Source: Vreelandella glaciei (lineage in GTDB: Bacteria; Pseudomonadota; Gammaproteobacteria; Pseudomonadales; Halomonadaceae). From it: a DNA stretch of 64,000 nucleotides. Position numbers and translations under genes: made by a program. Numbering within the stretch: position 1 is the stretch's first letter; every line of letters starts with the position of its first letter. The stretch covers positions 186,001-250,000 of the forward strand of contig NZ_JACCDE010000002.1 in assembly GCF_013415125.1 (NCBI RefSeq), in the 5' to 3' direction. The notes beneath the pieces were generated by a model, which was not told the origin of the DNA, made no database searches, and was given only the letters and a program-made list of their open reading frames with translations. Positions 45,056 through 55,140 of this stretch are shown piece by piece.

Positions 45056-47245
45056 ATGGATTTTAATCAATCAACGGAAGATAATCTGTTCGATCATGCT
45101 CGCGTTATCGGCAAGCCTCACGCGCGAATCGACGGTCTGCTCAAGGTAACCGGTCGCGCACCCTATGCCTACGAGCGGCATGACGTGGCAGCCAACCAAC
45201 TGGTGGGTTACCCCGTGTGCGCAACGATTGCCCGGGGAAAAATCACTCATATGGACGCCTCGGCTGCCCGCGCTGCACCCGGCGTGGCGGCCGTTATTAC
45301 CACCCTGGAGCTTGAGCCGCTGGCGCGTGCCGACAGCAATGTGGCCCACCTGTTCGGCGGCGCCACCGTTGAGCACTACCATCAGGCCATCGCGGTGGTG
45401 GTCGCCGATACCTTGGAGCAGGCGCGTGGGGCGGCGTCATTGATCGAGGTGCGCTACGAAGAGGCGAAAGGCGTGTTTGATCTTGAAGACGCCTGGACGC
45501 GCCTTCAGAGCACCGGCGAGCCGGTGGCTAACGTCGGCGATGTAGATGCGGCGTTTGCTGCCGCGCCGGTCACACTGGATGAAACCTACCGCACCGCGTC
45601 GCAAAGCCACGCCATGATGGAGCCCCACGCTTCTATCGTGGACTGGTCGGATGGCGGCCAGATGACGGTATGGACGTCGAACCAGATGATCCAGTGGACG
45701 CGCCAGGCGCTCGCCACCACCTTTGATATCGACGCTGGCAGAATCCGCCTGGAAAGCCCTTATGTGGGCGGTGGCTTTGGCGGCAAGCTGTGGCTACGCG
45801 CCGATGCGGTGCTGGCGGCATTTGGCTCGCGCGAGACCGGGCGGCCGGTTAAGGTTGCCTTGCCGCGCCCGATGATCTTCAACAACGCCACGCACCGTTC
45901 CGGCACCATTCAGCGTCTGCGCATCGCGGCCGGGTCAGATGGCAAGATTACCGCTTTTGAACATGCTGCCGTTTCCCATACGCTACTCGGCGGCAGCGGT
46001 GAAGACGCGGTCAACCAGACCCGCTGCTTCTACGCTGGCGAAAATCGTCGCGTGGCGCACCATCCTATCGATATGGGCCTGCCCGAATCGGCGGACATGC
46101 GTGCCCCTGGTGAAGCCTCGGGGCTGGCGGTGCTGGAGATCGCCATGGACGAGATGGCGGAGAAGCTCGGCATGGACCCCGTGGCGTTCAGGATTCTCAA
46201 CGACACCCAGGTCAACCCCGAGGAGCCCTCTAAGCCTTTCACCGAACGTCACTTTGTGGAGTGCCTGCGTAAGGGCGCCGACAACTTCGGCTGGGCTGAG
46301 CGTAACCTTAAGCCGGGCGGTCGGCGCGAAGGCCAGTGGCTGATTGGCCACGGCATGGCCGGTGCCTATCGCGGCGCGCCCACCATGACCTCAGGCGCGC
46401 GGGTGCGCTTGCAGAACGGGCGCCTGATCGTGGAAACCGATATGACCGATATCGGTACCGGCTCCTACACCATCCTGACCCAGACGGCGGCAGAAACCAT
46501 GGGAATGGAGATGCAGGACGTAGAAGTGCGTCTTGGCAATAGCGCCTACCCAACCTCCTCCGGATCAGGCGGGCAGTTTGGTGCGACTAGCGCCACCGCT
46601 GGCGTATATGCTGCCTGTGTGGCGCTTCAGCAGCAGATCGCCAAGCGCCTGAACGTTGACGAGGCGCGCTTTGAAAAGGGCCGCGTGGTCGCCGGACAGA
46701 CAGATATGGCGCTGGCCGACATAGCCGATGGCGAAGAGATAGTGGCTGAGGATTCGATCAACTTTGGCGACTTCAAGGACGAGCTGGAGATTGGTACCTT
46801 CGGCGCGCACTTTGTCGAGGTGGCCGTGAATGCCTATACCGGGGAAACCCGCGTGCGGCGCATGCTGGCCGTGTGCGATGCAGGCCGCATCCTCAACCCC
46901 ATCACGGCGCGCAGCCAGGTAATTGGCGGCATGACCATGGGCGTAGGCGCTGCCTTGACCGAGGGCATGAGCGTGGATACCGAGCGCGGCTTCTTCGTCA
47001 ACCACGACCTGGCAGGCTACGAAGTGGCGGTACATGCGGATATTCCCGAACAGGAGGTCATCTTTTTAGATACCACCGATGCTGCTTCATCGCCCCTAAA
47101 AGCAAAAGGGGTGGGTGAGCTGGGTATTTGCGGCGTAGCGGCTGCGATTGGCAACGCGATCTACAATGCCACCGGTATTCGGATTCGTGAGTACCCGATG
47201 ACGCTGGATCGCATGATCGATCAACTCCCTAGCACTGAGCGTTGA
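45056..47245 (+). CDS. Aldehyde oxidoreductase molybdenum-binding subunit (PaoC-like)
   Basis: This 729-residue catalytic subunit belongs to the xanthine oxidase family. Motifs include GKPHARIDGLLKVTGRAPYA, SPYVGGGFGGKLW, MRAPGEASGLAVLEIAMDE, GHGMAGAYRGAPT, TDIGTGSYTILTQTAAE, GSGGQFGATSAT and the terminal active-site glutamate in KAKGVGELGICG. Relatives oxidise aldehydes to carboxylic acids, with water as oxygen source and ferredoxin or other carriers as acceptor. It completes the three-gene operon; AGGAG overlaps the FAD subunit stop. Confidence 0.93.
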   Translation: MDFNQSTEDNLFDHARVIGKPHARIDGLLKVTGRAPYAYERHDVAANQLVGYPVCATIARGKITHMDASAARAAPGVAAVITTLELEPLARADSNVAHLFGGATVEHYHQAIAVVVADTLEQARGAASLIEVRYEEAKGVFDLEDAWTRLQSTGEPVANVGDVDAAFAAAPVTLDETYRTASQSHAMMEPHASIVDWSDGGQMTVWTSNQMIQWTRQALATTFDIDAGRIRLESPYVGGGFGGKLWLRADAVLAAFGSRETGRPVKVALPRPMIFNNATHRSGTIQRLRIAAGSDGKITAFEHAAVSHTLLGGSGEDAVNQTRCFYAGENRRVAHHPIDMGLPESADMRAPGEASGLAVLEIAMDEMAEKLGMDPVAFRILNDTQVNPEEPSKPFTERHFVECLRKGADNFGWAERNLKPGGRREGQWLIGHGMAGAYRGAPTMTSGARVRLQNGRLIVETDMTDIGTGSYTILTQTAAETMGMEMQDVEVRLGNSAYPTSSGSGGQFGATSATAGVYAACVALQQQIAKRLNVDEARFEKGRVVAGQTDMALADIADGEEIVAEDSINFGDFKDELEIGTFGAHFVEVAVNAYTGETRVRRMLAVCDAGRILNPITARSQVIGGMTMGVGAALTEGMSVDTERGFFVNHDLAGYEVAVHADIPEQEVIFLDTTDAASSPLKAKGVGELGICGVAAAIGNAIYNATGIRIREYPMTLDRMIDQLPSTER

Positions 47246-47346
47246 GCTAGCTTGACCTTGGGGCGACACATAGGTTGTAAGCTTTCAATTGGATGCTGCG
47301 TCGCTTACCAACGTTTCTTTATTCGCTCTTAATCAGGAGGGTATTT

Positions 47347-47793
47347 ATGAGCCGCTTAACCACCTCAATATTACTATCTAGCGCTCTAGTTCTCGGGGCG
47401 ACCTCGGCGCACGCGGCACTGCCTGCCGAGGCGACCTTGTACAAAAACCCTCAGTGCGGTTGCTGCGATGCCTATGCACGCCATCTTGAAGAGCTGGGCA
47501 TTGATGTCACTATCGTGGATGACGCTGAACTGAGTGATATCAAGCAACAGGCGGGTGTTCCCTATGGTTTAGGGTCGTGCCATACCATCGAAATAGGCGA
47601 GTACTGGATTGAGGGCCATGTGCCGATGGACGCGGTGCAGGCACTGTTTGAAACGCAACCTGATATCGACGGCATTGGTTTGGCCGGGATGCCCATGGGT
47701 ACGCCGGGTATGCCGGGGCCGCAAGAGGCCCCTTACAATGTGTATGCGTTTACCGACCAGGAAGATACCCCGTTTATGACCCTAGCGCCTTAA
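47347..47793 (+). CDS. DUF411 periplasmic metal-binding-type protein
   Basis: The 148-residue protein has a signal peptide (residues 1-23, ending SAHA) followed by a DUF411 domain with NPQCGCCDAYARHLEELGI, a CxCC cysteine cluster, and GSCHTIEIGEYWIEGHVP with a second cysteine and histidines. DUF411 proteins are often found with copper resistance genes, so metal binding is plausible. AGGAGG precedes ATG 47347. The C-terminus is Met/Pro/Gly rich (AGMPMGTPGMPGP). It stands 101 bp after paoC. Confidence 0.82.
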   Translation: MSRLTTSILLSSALVLGATSAHAALPAEATLYKNPQCGCCDAYARHLEELGIDVTIVDDAELSDIKQQAGVPYGLGSCHTIEIGEYWIEGHVPMDAVQALFETQPDIDGIGLAGMPMGTPGMPGPQEAPYNVYAFTDQEDTPFMTLAP

Positions 47794-47805
47794 CCAGCGG
47801 TTGCA

Positions 47806-48234
47806 TTAAGCGTTGTCTAGCGGTGCGTCTGGCAGAGCGTAACTGGCGGTGACATGCACCACGGGGCGCGTGTCATCGCTGGCTGAAAAAATCTGTACTT
47901 CGCCCACCGCTAGGCGGCGGCCGAGTTTGATCAGCTTGGCGTGGGCGATAATGTCGTGATCACCGGAAGCCGCGCGCAGAAAGTGGCAGTTAAGGTCGCT
48001 GGTGACCGCCATCGCTTCGGGGCCAATCTGGGCCAAAATAGCGACATACATGGCCACATCCGCAAAACCCATCATCGTGGGCCCGGAAACCCGCGGCCCA
48101 GGGCGAAGATGTTCATTGCCGATCGCTAAGCGCATCGTAGCGCGCATCTCGCCCACATTCTCTATCTTGCCCATTCGCTGGGGAAAGACCTCATCCAGGA
48201 AGTGCTCAATCTGCTCAGCCGTCATTACGGTCAT
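47806..48234 (-). CDS. PaaI-like hotdog-fold thioesterase
   Basis: The 142-residue protein fits a hotdog-fold acyl-CoA thioesterase: RLAIGNEHLRPGPRVSGPTMMGFADVAMYVAI, then MAVTSDLNCHFLRAA and AKLIKLGRRLAVGEVQIF. The aspartate in GFADVA sits where PaaI-type enzymes carry the catalytic acid. The acyl substrate is unknown. It converges with the DUF411 gene (12 bp apart) and lies downstream of the malate synthase terminator. Confidence 0.8.
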   Translation of the reverse strand: MTVMTAEQIEHFLDEVFPQRMGKIENVGEMRATMRLAIGNEHLRPGPRVSGPTMMGFADVAMYVAILAQIGPEAMAVTSDLNCHFLRAASGDHDIIAHAKLIKLGRRLAVGEVQIFSASDDTRPVVHVTASYALPDAPLDNA

Positions 48235-48283
48235 TGTTATTATTCCTCACGTTTTATTTAACGTTAACGTCAATCAGCCTAAA

Positions 48284-48314
48284 TAAAAAGCCCCAAGGCG
48301 CGAGCCTTGGGGCT
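48284..48314 (-). terminator. Terminator of malate synthase G gene
   Basis: AGCCCCAAGGC and GCCTTGGGGCT form a perfect 11-bp stem with a 4-nt loop. On the minus strand the stem runs into a TTTTT tract, 31 bp after the glcB stop codon. Confidence 0.92.
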
Positions 48315-48344
48315 ATGTGAGTAAGCGAGCGGGCTTACTTAATC

Positions 48345-50525
48345 TTATGCACGTTTAGCTTTGTGCACCTGGCGCCACTCGTGGAGTAGTGGCTCGGTGT
48401 AGCCGGAGGGCTGTACGCGACCTTTGAAGATCAGGTCTGAGGCAGCTTTGAACGCGGTAGAGCCTTCAAAGTCGGCGCTCATAGCGGTGTAGGTCGGGTC
48501 GCCTGCGTTCTGCTCGTCGACTACCTTGGCCATGCGCTTAAGGGTTTCTTCCACTCGCGGTGCATCGACAATGCCGTGGTGTAGCCAGTTGGCAATGTGC
48601 TGACTGGAGATACGCAGCGTGGCGCGGTCTTCCATTAGGCCCACGTTGTGGATATCCGGCACTTTTGAACAGCCCACGCCGTGCTCTACCCAGCGTACTA
48701 CGTAGCCGAGAATACCCTGGCAGTTGTTGTCCAGCTCCTGCTGCTTCTCTTCATCCGACCAGTTGGCGTTTTCCGCTACCGGTACGGTGAGTAGGTCGTC
48801 CAGGTAGTCGGGCTCGCCCAACGCTTCCAGCTCGCGCTGAACGTCGGTGACGTTGACCTGATGGTAGTGCAGCGCGTGCAGCGCAGCAGCCGTGGGCGAA
48901 GGCACCCAAGCGGTGTTGGCACCGGCTTTAGGATGGCCGATTTTCTGCTCCAGCATGTTGTGCATCAGGTCAGGCATGGCCCACATGCCTTTACCGATCT
49001 GGGCACGACCGCGCAGACCGCAGGCAAGACCCACTTGCACGTTGCTCTTCTCGTAGGCCTGAATCCAAGCGGCGCTTTTCATATCGCCCTTGCGCACCAT
49101 CGGGCCCGCTTCCATGGCAGTGTGCATCTCGTCGCCGGTACGGTCGAGGAAGCCGGTGTTGATAAACGCCACCCGTGAAGCCGCTTCAGCGATACACGCC
49201 TTGAGGTTAACGGTGGTGCGACGCTCTTCGTCCATGATACCCATTTTCAGGGTGTCGCGGTGCATGCCCAAAATGTCTTCAACGCGGCTAAACAGCTCGT
49301 TGGCGAAGGCAACTTCTTTAGGGCCGTGCATCTTCGGCTTGACGATATAAACCGAGCCAGTGCGCGAGTTGCGCGGCTGGTCAGCGTCTTTCTTCAGGTC
49401 GTGCAGCGCGAGCAGCGAGGTAACCACCGCATCAAGAATACCTTCCGGTAGCTCGTTGCCGTTCTCATCCAGAATCGCTGGTGTGGTCATTAGGTGACCC
49501 ACATTACGCACGAACATCAGCGAGCGGCCAGGTAGCGTGACGCTGCTGCCATCGGTGGTTTGCCAGGTGCGGTCGGCGTTCAGCTTGCGGGTAAACGTCT
49601 TGCCGCCTTTTTCGATCTTCTCTTCCAGATCGCCCTTCATCAGGCCCAGCCAGTTGCTGTAAACACCGACCTTGTCTTCTGAATCCACAGCCGCTACGGA
49701 GTCTTCGCAATCCATGATGGCGGTCAGTGCAGCTTCCACCACGACATCTTTAACGCCTGCCGGGTCGGTTTTGCCGATGGAGTCGTTGGGATCGATCTGG
49801 ATTTCCAGGTGCAGGCCGTTGTTACCCAACAGAATCGCGTCGGGTTTAGCCGCTTGACCGGTAAAACCGATCAGCTTCCCGGAATCCTTAAGGCCCGTCT
49901 CACGACCACCCTCCAACGACACCACCAGGTGCTCATCACGAATGGTGTATTTCACCGCATCACGGTGAGAACCTGTGGCCAACGGTGCCGCGCGGTCAAG
50001 CACGCCACGGGCGTAGGCAATCACTTTGGCGCCACGTTTCGGGTTGAAGCTGGTGCCTTTTTCCGCGCCATCCTCTTCGGAAATCGCATCGGTGCCGTAC
50101 AGGGCGTCGTAAAGGCTGCCCCAGCGCGCGTTAGCCGCATTCAACGCATAGCGTGCATTGCTCACCGGCACCACCAGCTGCGGGCCTGCCTGAACGGCGA
50201 CTTCCCGGTCAACGTTGGCGGTGGTCGCTTTGACGTTAGCCGGCGCTTCTGCCAAGTAGTTAACCTCTTTTAAGAAGCGGCGGTATCCCGGCATATCGGT
50301 CACCGGGCCGGGATTTTCTCGGTGCCATACGTCGAGTTTCTCTTGCAGCGTGTCGCGCTCTTCCAGTAATTGACGGTTTTTCGGGGTCAAATCATGAAAC
50401 AGGGCATCCACACCGGCCCAAAAGGCATTTTCATCAACGCCTGTTCCCGGTAGCGCCTGCTCATTGATAAAACGATCTAAATCGGCTGCCACCTGTAAAC
50501 GGTGGCGCGTGATACGCTCGCTCAT
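48345..50525 (-). CDS. glcB: Malate synthase G
   Basis: This 726-residue monomeric enzyme condenses glyoxylate with acetyl-CoA to malate in the glyoxylate or glycolate pathway. Markers of the G isoform include the length, [19 protein letters not shown] with metal-binding residues, [28 protein letters not shown] with the metal-binding glutamate, and [27 protein letters not shown] precedes the ATG. It is transcribed alone and ends at a strong terminator; no glycolate oxidase genes are nearby. Confidence 0.96.
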   Translation of the reverse strand: MSERITRHRLQVAADLDRFINEQALPGTGVDENAFWAGVDALFHDLTPKNRQLLEERDTLQEKLDVWHRENPGPVTDMPGYRRFLKEVNYLAEAPANVKATTANVDREVAVQAGPQLVVPVSNARYALNAANARWGSLYDALYGTDAISEEDGAEKGTSFNPKRGAKVIAYARGVLDRAAPLATGSHRDAVKYTIRDEHLVVSLEGGRETGLKDSGKLIGFTGQAAKPDAILLGNNGLHLEIQIDPNDSIGKTDPAGVKDVVVEAALTAIMDCEDSVAAVDSEDKVGVYSNWLGLMKGDLEEKIEKGGKTFTRKLNADRTWQTTDGSSVTLPGRSLMFVRNVGHLMTTPAILDENGNELPEGILDAVVTSLLALHDLKKDADQPRNSRTGSVYIVKPKMHGPKEVAFANELFSRVEDILGMHRDTLKMGIMDEERRTTVNLKACIAEAASRVAFINTGFLDRTGDEMHTAMEAGPMVRKGDMKSAAWIQAYEKSNVQVGLACGLRGRAQIGKGMWAMPDLMHNMLEQKIGHPKAGANTAWVPSPTAAALHALHYHQVNVTDVQRELEALGEPDYLDDLLTVPVAENANWSDEEKQQELDNNCQGILGYVVRWVEHGVGCSKVPDIHNVGLMEDRATLRISSQHIANWLHHGIVDAPRVEETLKRMAKVVDEQNAGDPTYTAMSADFEGSTAFKAASDLIFKGRVQPSGYTEPLLHEWRQVHKAKRA

Positions 50526-50744
50526 GGGGTTTCTCCTGTGAGGATGCCCGTGGGGGGAATGTGTTGGCCACGGTCAGAGTAAAATGTATTTATGGAAAAT
50601 AATTCCACACCTGCTCGGGCATGTAAACAGCGTAGACCCTAATGCGCTAAAATGCTCGACCAAATGACTAGGTATTAGGGTTTGGGAACGCGGCTCATCA
50701 GCCGCGTCTAGGCCAACGGAAAATGGCGTTATGGAGAAACAACG

Positions 50745-51725
50745 ATGCGTGATTTCCAACATCTGGAAGGCTTGTTTCGCCACGCCTCGGGCGATACCGC
50801 CCTCAGCCGCCTGTTGCCAGGGGAAGTATTGGCAGACGCCATGCAAGGCTATTTCCACCACTATGGCTTAGAAGCACTGCTGTTAGATACCAGTGAAGTG
50901 CATGCAGGCTTTATCGATACGGGGCGCTTTGCGCTGTGGTGCCAAGTGTGGAGCCCCCCGCGGCCAGTGGGTACTGCCTTTGTGGTACATGGCTATTTCG
51001 ATCATATGGGGTTATATCGCCATTTGCTTGAACGCCTGCTGGCTAAAGGCTGGCGAGTCGTGCTGTGGGATCTTCCCGGCCACGGCCTTTCCAGCGGTGC
51101 GCGGGCGGCAATAGAAGATTTCGATGATTATCAGCACTGCCTGGCCCATTTGCAGACGACCCTAAAGAGCCAAGGCATGGCGCCTGCGCCGTGGTTAGGC
51201 GTGGGCCAGAGTACCGGTGGGGCGATTTTAGCTACCGATGCACTCACCCGCCGTGAGGCTTCCGGTTGGTCGGGTTTGGTGCTGCTGGCGCCCCTGGTGC
51301 GGCCTTGGGGATGGAGCCAAACCAGCTGGCTGCACTTGATTGCCAGCCCGTTTGTAAAAGAGTTGCCGCGTAAATATCGCCCCAACTCTACCGACGAGCA
51401 GTTCACCGAGTTTCTACGCGAGGGTGACCCGCTGCAGCCAGAGCGCTTGAGCGTTGCCTGGGTGAGCGCTATGCGCCGCTGGATGCCCCGCCTACTGGCC
51501 CAGGAGCCCAACCCGCTGCCTACCCTGATACTCCAGGGCGAGCAGGATCTGACCGTCGATTGGGAGTGGAATTTAGCGATTCTGGCGAAGAAGTTTCCCA
51601 ATGCCGAAATTCACCGCCACCCGGAAGCTCGCCACCACTTGGTAAATGAAGCCGATCCCATCCGGGAGGTGCTGTTTGAAGCGCTGGATGGGTTTGTAGA
51701 CCAGCTTAGCGAGAATCAATCCTAG
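50745..51725 (+). CDS. Alpha/beta hydrolase (PldB/lysophospholipase-like)
   Basis: The 326-residue cytoplasmic hydrolase has FVVHGYFDHMGLY around the oxyanion hole, DLPGHGLSSG, and nucleophile elbow GVGQSTGGAI (serine near residue 150). The acid lies in ILQGEQDLTVDW and the histidine in EARHHLVNEAD. The layout resembles serine hydrolases annotated as lysophospholipase or monoglyceride lipase. It is divergent from glcB and ends 12 bp before the comM fragment on the other strand. Confidence 0.85.
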   Translation: MRDFQHLEGLFRHASGDTALSRLLPGEVLADAMQGYFHHYGLEALLLDTSEVHAGFIDTGRFALWCQVWSPPRPVGTAFVVHGYFDHMGLYRHLLERLLAKGWRVVLWDLPGHGLSSGARAAIEDFDDYQHCLAHLQTTLKSQGMAPAPWLGVGQSTGGAILATDALTRREASGWSGLVLLAPLVRPWGWSQTSWLHLIASPFVKELPRKYRPNSTDEQFTEFLREGDPLQPERLSVAWVSAMRRWMPRLLAQEPNPLPTLILQGEQDLTVDWEWNLAILAKKFPNAEIHRHPEARHHLVNEADPIREVLFEALDGFVDQLSENQS

Positions 51726-51737
51726 TGCCGCTTTTCG

Positions 51738-52402
51738 TTAAGCTCCCTTCAACATCCGATCCAACTGCCGGTAGCCAATCGCTTCAATAAAGTGCGGTTG
51801 AGTGGGTTTGGGCTCACCCTGCAGGTCGGCTAGGGTAAGTGCCACCCGCAAAACGCGGTGGTAGGCGCGGGCAGAAAGCTTGAGCTTTTCGAGCACGCCC
51901 GCCAGCCAGGCGCGTTCTTCATCATTCAGGTCGCAGGCGGCTTCCAGGGCTTTACCACTTAACTGGCTGTTCAGCGCGCCGCGGGCCATTTGTCGCTCCC
52001 GGGCGGCTATTACTCGCTCACGCACCGCTGCTGATGATTCGCCTTGGGTTTGCGCAGTAAGCTGTTCGGGTGGCAGCGCGGGCACTTCCACTTGAAGGTC
52101 GATACGGTCCAGCAGCGGCCCAGAAAGCCGCGCTTGATAACGCTGGATTTGGCTGGCGGTACACTGACAGCGCTGGCGCGGATCGCCTAAGTGGCCGCAG
52201 GGGCAAGGGTTCATGGCGGCTACCAATTGAAACCGAGCTGGATAACGGCGTTCATGGCTGGCGCGGGCTAAATGGATCGTACCGGTTTCTAGTGGCTGCC
52301 GAAGCACTTCTAATACATGGCGGGAAAACTCGGGGAGTTCGTCTAAAAACAGCACGCCGTGGTGGGCGAGTGAAATCTCGCCGGGTTTGGGTTTTGAGCC
52401 GC
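51738..52402 (-). pseudogene. comM: comM C-terminal fragment interrupted by transposon
   Basis: The frame starts at the transposon edge with GGSKPKPGEISLAHHGVLFLDE and runs to the normal C-terminus RQLDRMLKGA, about 220 of the usual ~500 residues. The AAA+ Walker B LFLDE is present, but the Walker A and the whole N-terminal part are missing. ComM is a hexameric helicase that promotes branch migration during natural transformation, so this copy cannot work. The break lies exactly at the GG|GS position used by AbaR/Tn6022 elements in Acinetobacter comM; the last five bases, GCCGC on the plus strand, are the expected duplicated target. Confidence 0.92.
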
Positions 52403-52539
52403 TGTCATTTTCAGCAATTGCTGCGACAATGAAAACGCAATATCAACACCTTATGGTATAATTTTTAGAATTCAATGCGATGAAAATGAGGCAAATTGTT
52501 GCGACTGCCTCTAAGAATTTCAATAATTGGAGCGACTGC
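52403..52539 (+). repeat. Transposon left end with three TnsB-site-like repeats
   Basis: Three direct 15-bp repeats follow the pattern AATTGNNGCGACNNN: AATTGCTGCGACAAT (52416-52430), AATTGTTGCGACTGC (52494-52508) and AATTGGAGCGACTGC (52525-52539). A fourth, weaker match lies near 52473. Tn7-like ends carry several such transposase-binding repeats. The third covers the GGAG ribosome-binding site of the tniC gene, so TnsB binding could repress the operon. Confidence 0.75.
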
Positions 52540-52541
52540 CC

Positions 52542-53219
52542 ATGAAGCTGCCAGCGTCAGTACGCAAAATCGGCCCGACTCGACGAAGCGTGTCTGGTTA
52601 CCATGCTTTTCGAGGTGAAGAGTCCATTGCCTTTGAATCGACGCTGGAGCGTGACTTTCTGATTCGGGCAGAGTTCGATTTAGATGTGCTTGGGGTCATC
52701 TCGCAGCCTTGCGAGATTCCTTTCCAAAATCCCATCACAGGCCGATGCTATACATATACGCCTGACTATCTGGTCTATTACCAGCTAGGAAATCGTCATT
52801 ATGAGGACTATCCGAAACCTTTACTGGTTGAGGTCAAGCCACAGGCGGCATGGCGTAAACAATGGCGTGATTGGCTCCCTAAGTGGAAAGCGGCGTTACG
52901 ATACGCTAAGGACCAAGGTTGGACATTTCGCCTTGCTGATGAAAGCCGCATCAGAGACGCAACCTTCGACAACATCACTTTCCTGATGCGCTACAAGCGC
53001 ATGACGTTTTCACCCGAAGAAAGTCAGGAAGTGCTGAAAACAGCTCATAAGATGGGGGTTGTCACTTTGGACTACCTGCTAGCCCGGCACTTCATGGGCA
53101 TCTATCGCGCTGAGGGCATCTCTCACTTGTGGCATCTGCTAGCTACTCGGCAGCTAGATTGCCATATGGCTCTTCCTTTTAGTCCTTTCACAGAAGTCTG
53201 GGTGCCAAATTATGAGTGA
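52542..53219 (+). CDS. tniC: TnsA-like endonuclease (TniC)
   Basis: The 225-residue protein cuts the 5' transposon ends in Tn7-type cut-and-paste transposition. The restriction-endonuclease-like active site is visible as ESTLERDFL (glutamate), YTPDYLV (aspartate) and LVEVKPQ (glutamate/lysine). A helical C-terminal region (from about residue 150) matches the TnsC/TnsB-binding part. ATG 52542 was chosen because GGAG lies 9 bp upstream; the TTG at 52527 is inside the repeat. It overlaps tniA by 8 bp. Confidence 0.92.
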   Translation: MKLPASVRKIGPTRRSVSGYHAFRGEESIAFESTLERDFLIRAEFDLDVLGVISQPCEIPFQNPITGRCYTYTPDYLVYYQLGNRHYEDYPKPLLVEVKPQAAWRKQWRDWLPKWKAALRYAKDQGWTFRLADESRIRDATFDNITFLMRYKRMTFSPEESQEVLKTAHKMGVVTLDYLLARHFMGIYRAEGISHLWHLLATRQLDCHMALPFSPFTEVWVPNYE

Positions 53220-55140
53220 AAATAGTGCCAATACACCTAGTCCTGACAGTGGAGTCACGCAAACTCGCCAGCAAGTAAAGGTCGTGGTCGGTGAGTACGT
53301 ACAGAAGGGAGAGACCGTCTATCGAATCACAGAAGTGCTAGATTTCTCCACAGCTATCGGCGTTGCCGTTGAGACAGGACGAAGTAGCCCTTTACCGGTA
53401 ACTGAGCTGATGCCTATCGATAGCAATCTTACCGGTCCTGCTCCTGATTTGACCGAGGTGGGAGATTCGGACTGGCATGAAGCTGAGCGGCGCTTTTCCA
53501 TTATTCAGCCGCTGGTCGACCAATTACTGATAGGCCGGGAAGTGGTTAGTGCGCGAGCAAAGGAGACAGGGGTTGATACTGCAACGATTTATCGGTGGTT
53601 GCAGCGTTACCGCGCCATGGGAACTGTCCTGGCGTTGATCCCGCAAAAACCGGGTTGGAAAAAAGGCAATACACGCATTCCCGCTCATGCCGAAGCAGTG
53701 ATCAAGGAAGTTATTAACGAGGTTTATTTGACGCCGCAGCGCTCGACGGCACAAAAAGTGGTTTTGGAGGTCATGCGTCGATGTCATGAGCGCAAAATCG
53801 ACCCTCCCAGTCCCGGCACGGTACGCTCCCGTCTTCGCAGTGTTCCGGAGCGCGACAGGTTGCGCGCCCATGGATTCAGAGAGAAGGCTATCAATCGGTT
53901 CCAGCCTGCTGCTGGCCACTTCCCTAACGCTGACTACCCTCTTGCGGTTATGCAGATTGACCATACACCAGCGGATATTATTCTGGTGGATGATGTACAT
54001 CGCAAGCCTATTGGAAGGCCCTGGATAACGCTGGCAATGGACGTATTTAGTCGCGTTGTCACTGGGTATTATCTGTCCTTTGATGCACCCTCTGAGACGT
54101 CTGTCGGGATGTGCGTAGCTCAGTCTATGCTCCCTAAGGACGAATGGCTTTTGCTGCATAACGTGGAGGCTGAATGGCCAGTATGGGGTACACCAAGGAC
54201 GATCCACGTTGATAATGGCCCAGACTTCCGTTCTGAGTCATTTCGACGCTCTTGCTTGGCCTATGGGATCAATCTCGAATTTCGGCCAGTTCGTCAGCCT
54301 CGCTATGGTGGCCACATTGAGCGATTGCTGGGCTCACTCCTCAAGGAGATCCATGATCTCCCGGGCACCACTTTCTCATCCATCAAAGAAAAGGAGGGGT
54401 ACGATCCGGAAAAGCACGCGGCCATGACAAAAAGTGAATTTGAAGAGTGGCTTGTTACCTTGATCTGCAAGGTCTACCACCAGCGACGGCATTCTGGAAT
54501 TGGAATGTCGCCTATGAAAAAGTGGGAGATCGGTGTCTTTGGTAATGCAGAGATACAGGGAGTCGGGTTAGCACCGCGACCCGTAGATCGATTATCTGTA
54601 CTGCTCGATTTTCTGCCCAGTTTTCAGCGCACCATTCAGCCCTTTGGTGTCACCATCGATGGCTTGCGCTACTACGATGAAGCCCTTCGAGCTTGGATAA
54701 ATGCAGTTGAGTCGGATAACCCTACTAACAAGCGGTCATTTGTTTTCCGGCGCGACCCCAGGGACATTAGTGCTATTTGGTTCAAAGATCCCGCGCTGAA
54801 TCAGTACTTCAAAATACCCTTTGCCAACCTGTCTCTCCCTTCGATGAGTATTTGGGAGCATGCCCAGGCCAGAGCAAGTCTTCGCAAGGAAGGCATCGAC
54901 TCTACGGACGAGAGCCAGCTGTTGCGGACTATCAGCGAAATGAGAAGCCACGTAGAGGAGTCGAAGGCGCGGACAAAAAGAAGTCGTCGGCAAGCTCAAC
55001 GACGTAAAGAGCATGAGAAGAAGGTGACACCTGCCGACCCGCTTGCTAATACCGCTAAAGCTCAGCCACCTATAGCGCCGCAGTCCAGTTTTGATGGACT
55101 TTTGTCCGGCGACATCGAAGTGAATTGGGATATCGAATGA
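53212..55140 (+). CDS. tniA: TnsB-like DDE transposase (TniA)
   Basis: The 642-residue DDE transposase joins the 3' ends to target DNA. An N-terminal helix-turn-helix region (residues about 110-220, including ATIYRWLQRY) binds end repeats. The catalytic triad is D in MQIDHTPADI, D in IHVDNGPDFR and E in GGHIERLLGSLLKEI. A Mu-type C-terminal barrel and a basic, Lys/Arg-rich tail near residue 590 follow; the tail presumably contacts TnsC. All residues look intact. Its stop overlaps the tniB start. Confidence 0.94.
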   Translation: MSENSANTPSPDSGVTQTRQQVKVVVGEYVQKGETVYRITEVLDFSTAIGVAVETGRSSPLPVTELMPIDSNLTGPAPDLTEVGDSDWHEAERRFSIIQPLVDQLLIGREVVSARAKETGVDTATIYRWLQRYRAMGTVLALIPQKPGWKKGNTRIPAHAEAVIKEVINEVYLTPQRSTAQKVVLEVMRRCHERKIDPPSPGTVRSRLRSVPERDRLRAHGFREKAINRFQPAAGHFPNADYPLAVMQIDHTPADIILVDDVHRKPIGRPWITLAMDVFSRVVTGYYLSFDAPSETSVGMCVAQSMLPKDEWLLLHNVEAEWPVWGTPRTIHVDNGPDFRSESFRRSCLAYGINLEFRPVRQPRYGGHIERLLGSLLKEIHDLPGTTFSSIKEKEGYDPEKHAAMTKSEFEEWLVTLICKVYHQRRHSGIGMSPMKKWEIGVFGNAEIQGVGLAPRPVDRLSVLLDFLPSFQRTIQPFGVTIDGLRYYDEALRAWINAVESDNPTNKRSFVFRRDPRDISAIWFKDPALNQYFKIPFANLSLPSMSIWEHAQARASLRKEGIDSTDESQLLRTISEMRSHVEESKARTKRSRRQAQRRKEHEKKVTPADPLANTAKAQPPIAPQSSFDGLLSGDIEVNWDIE

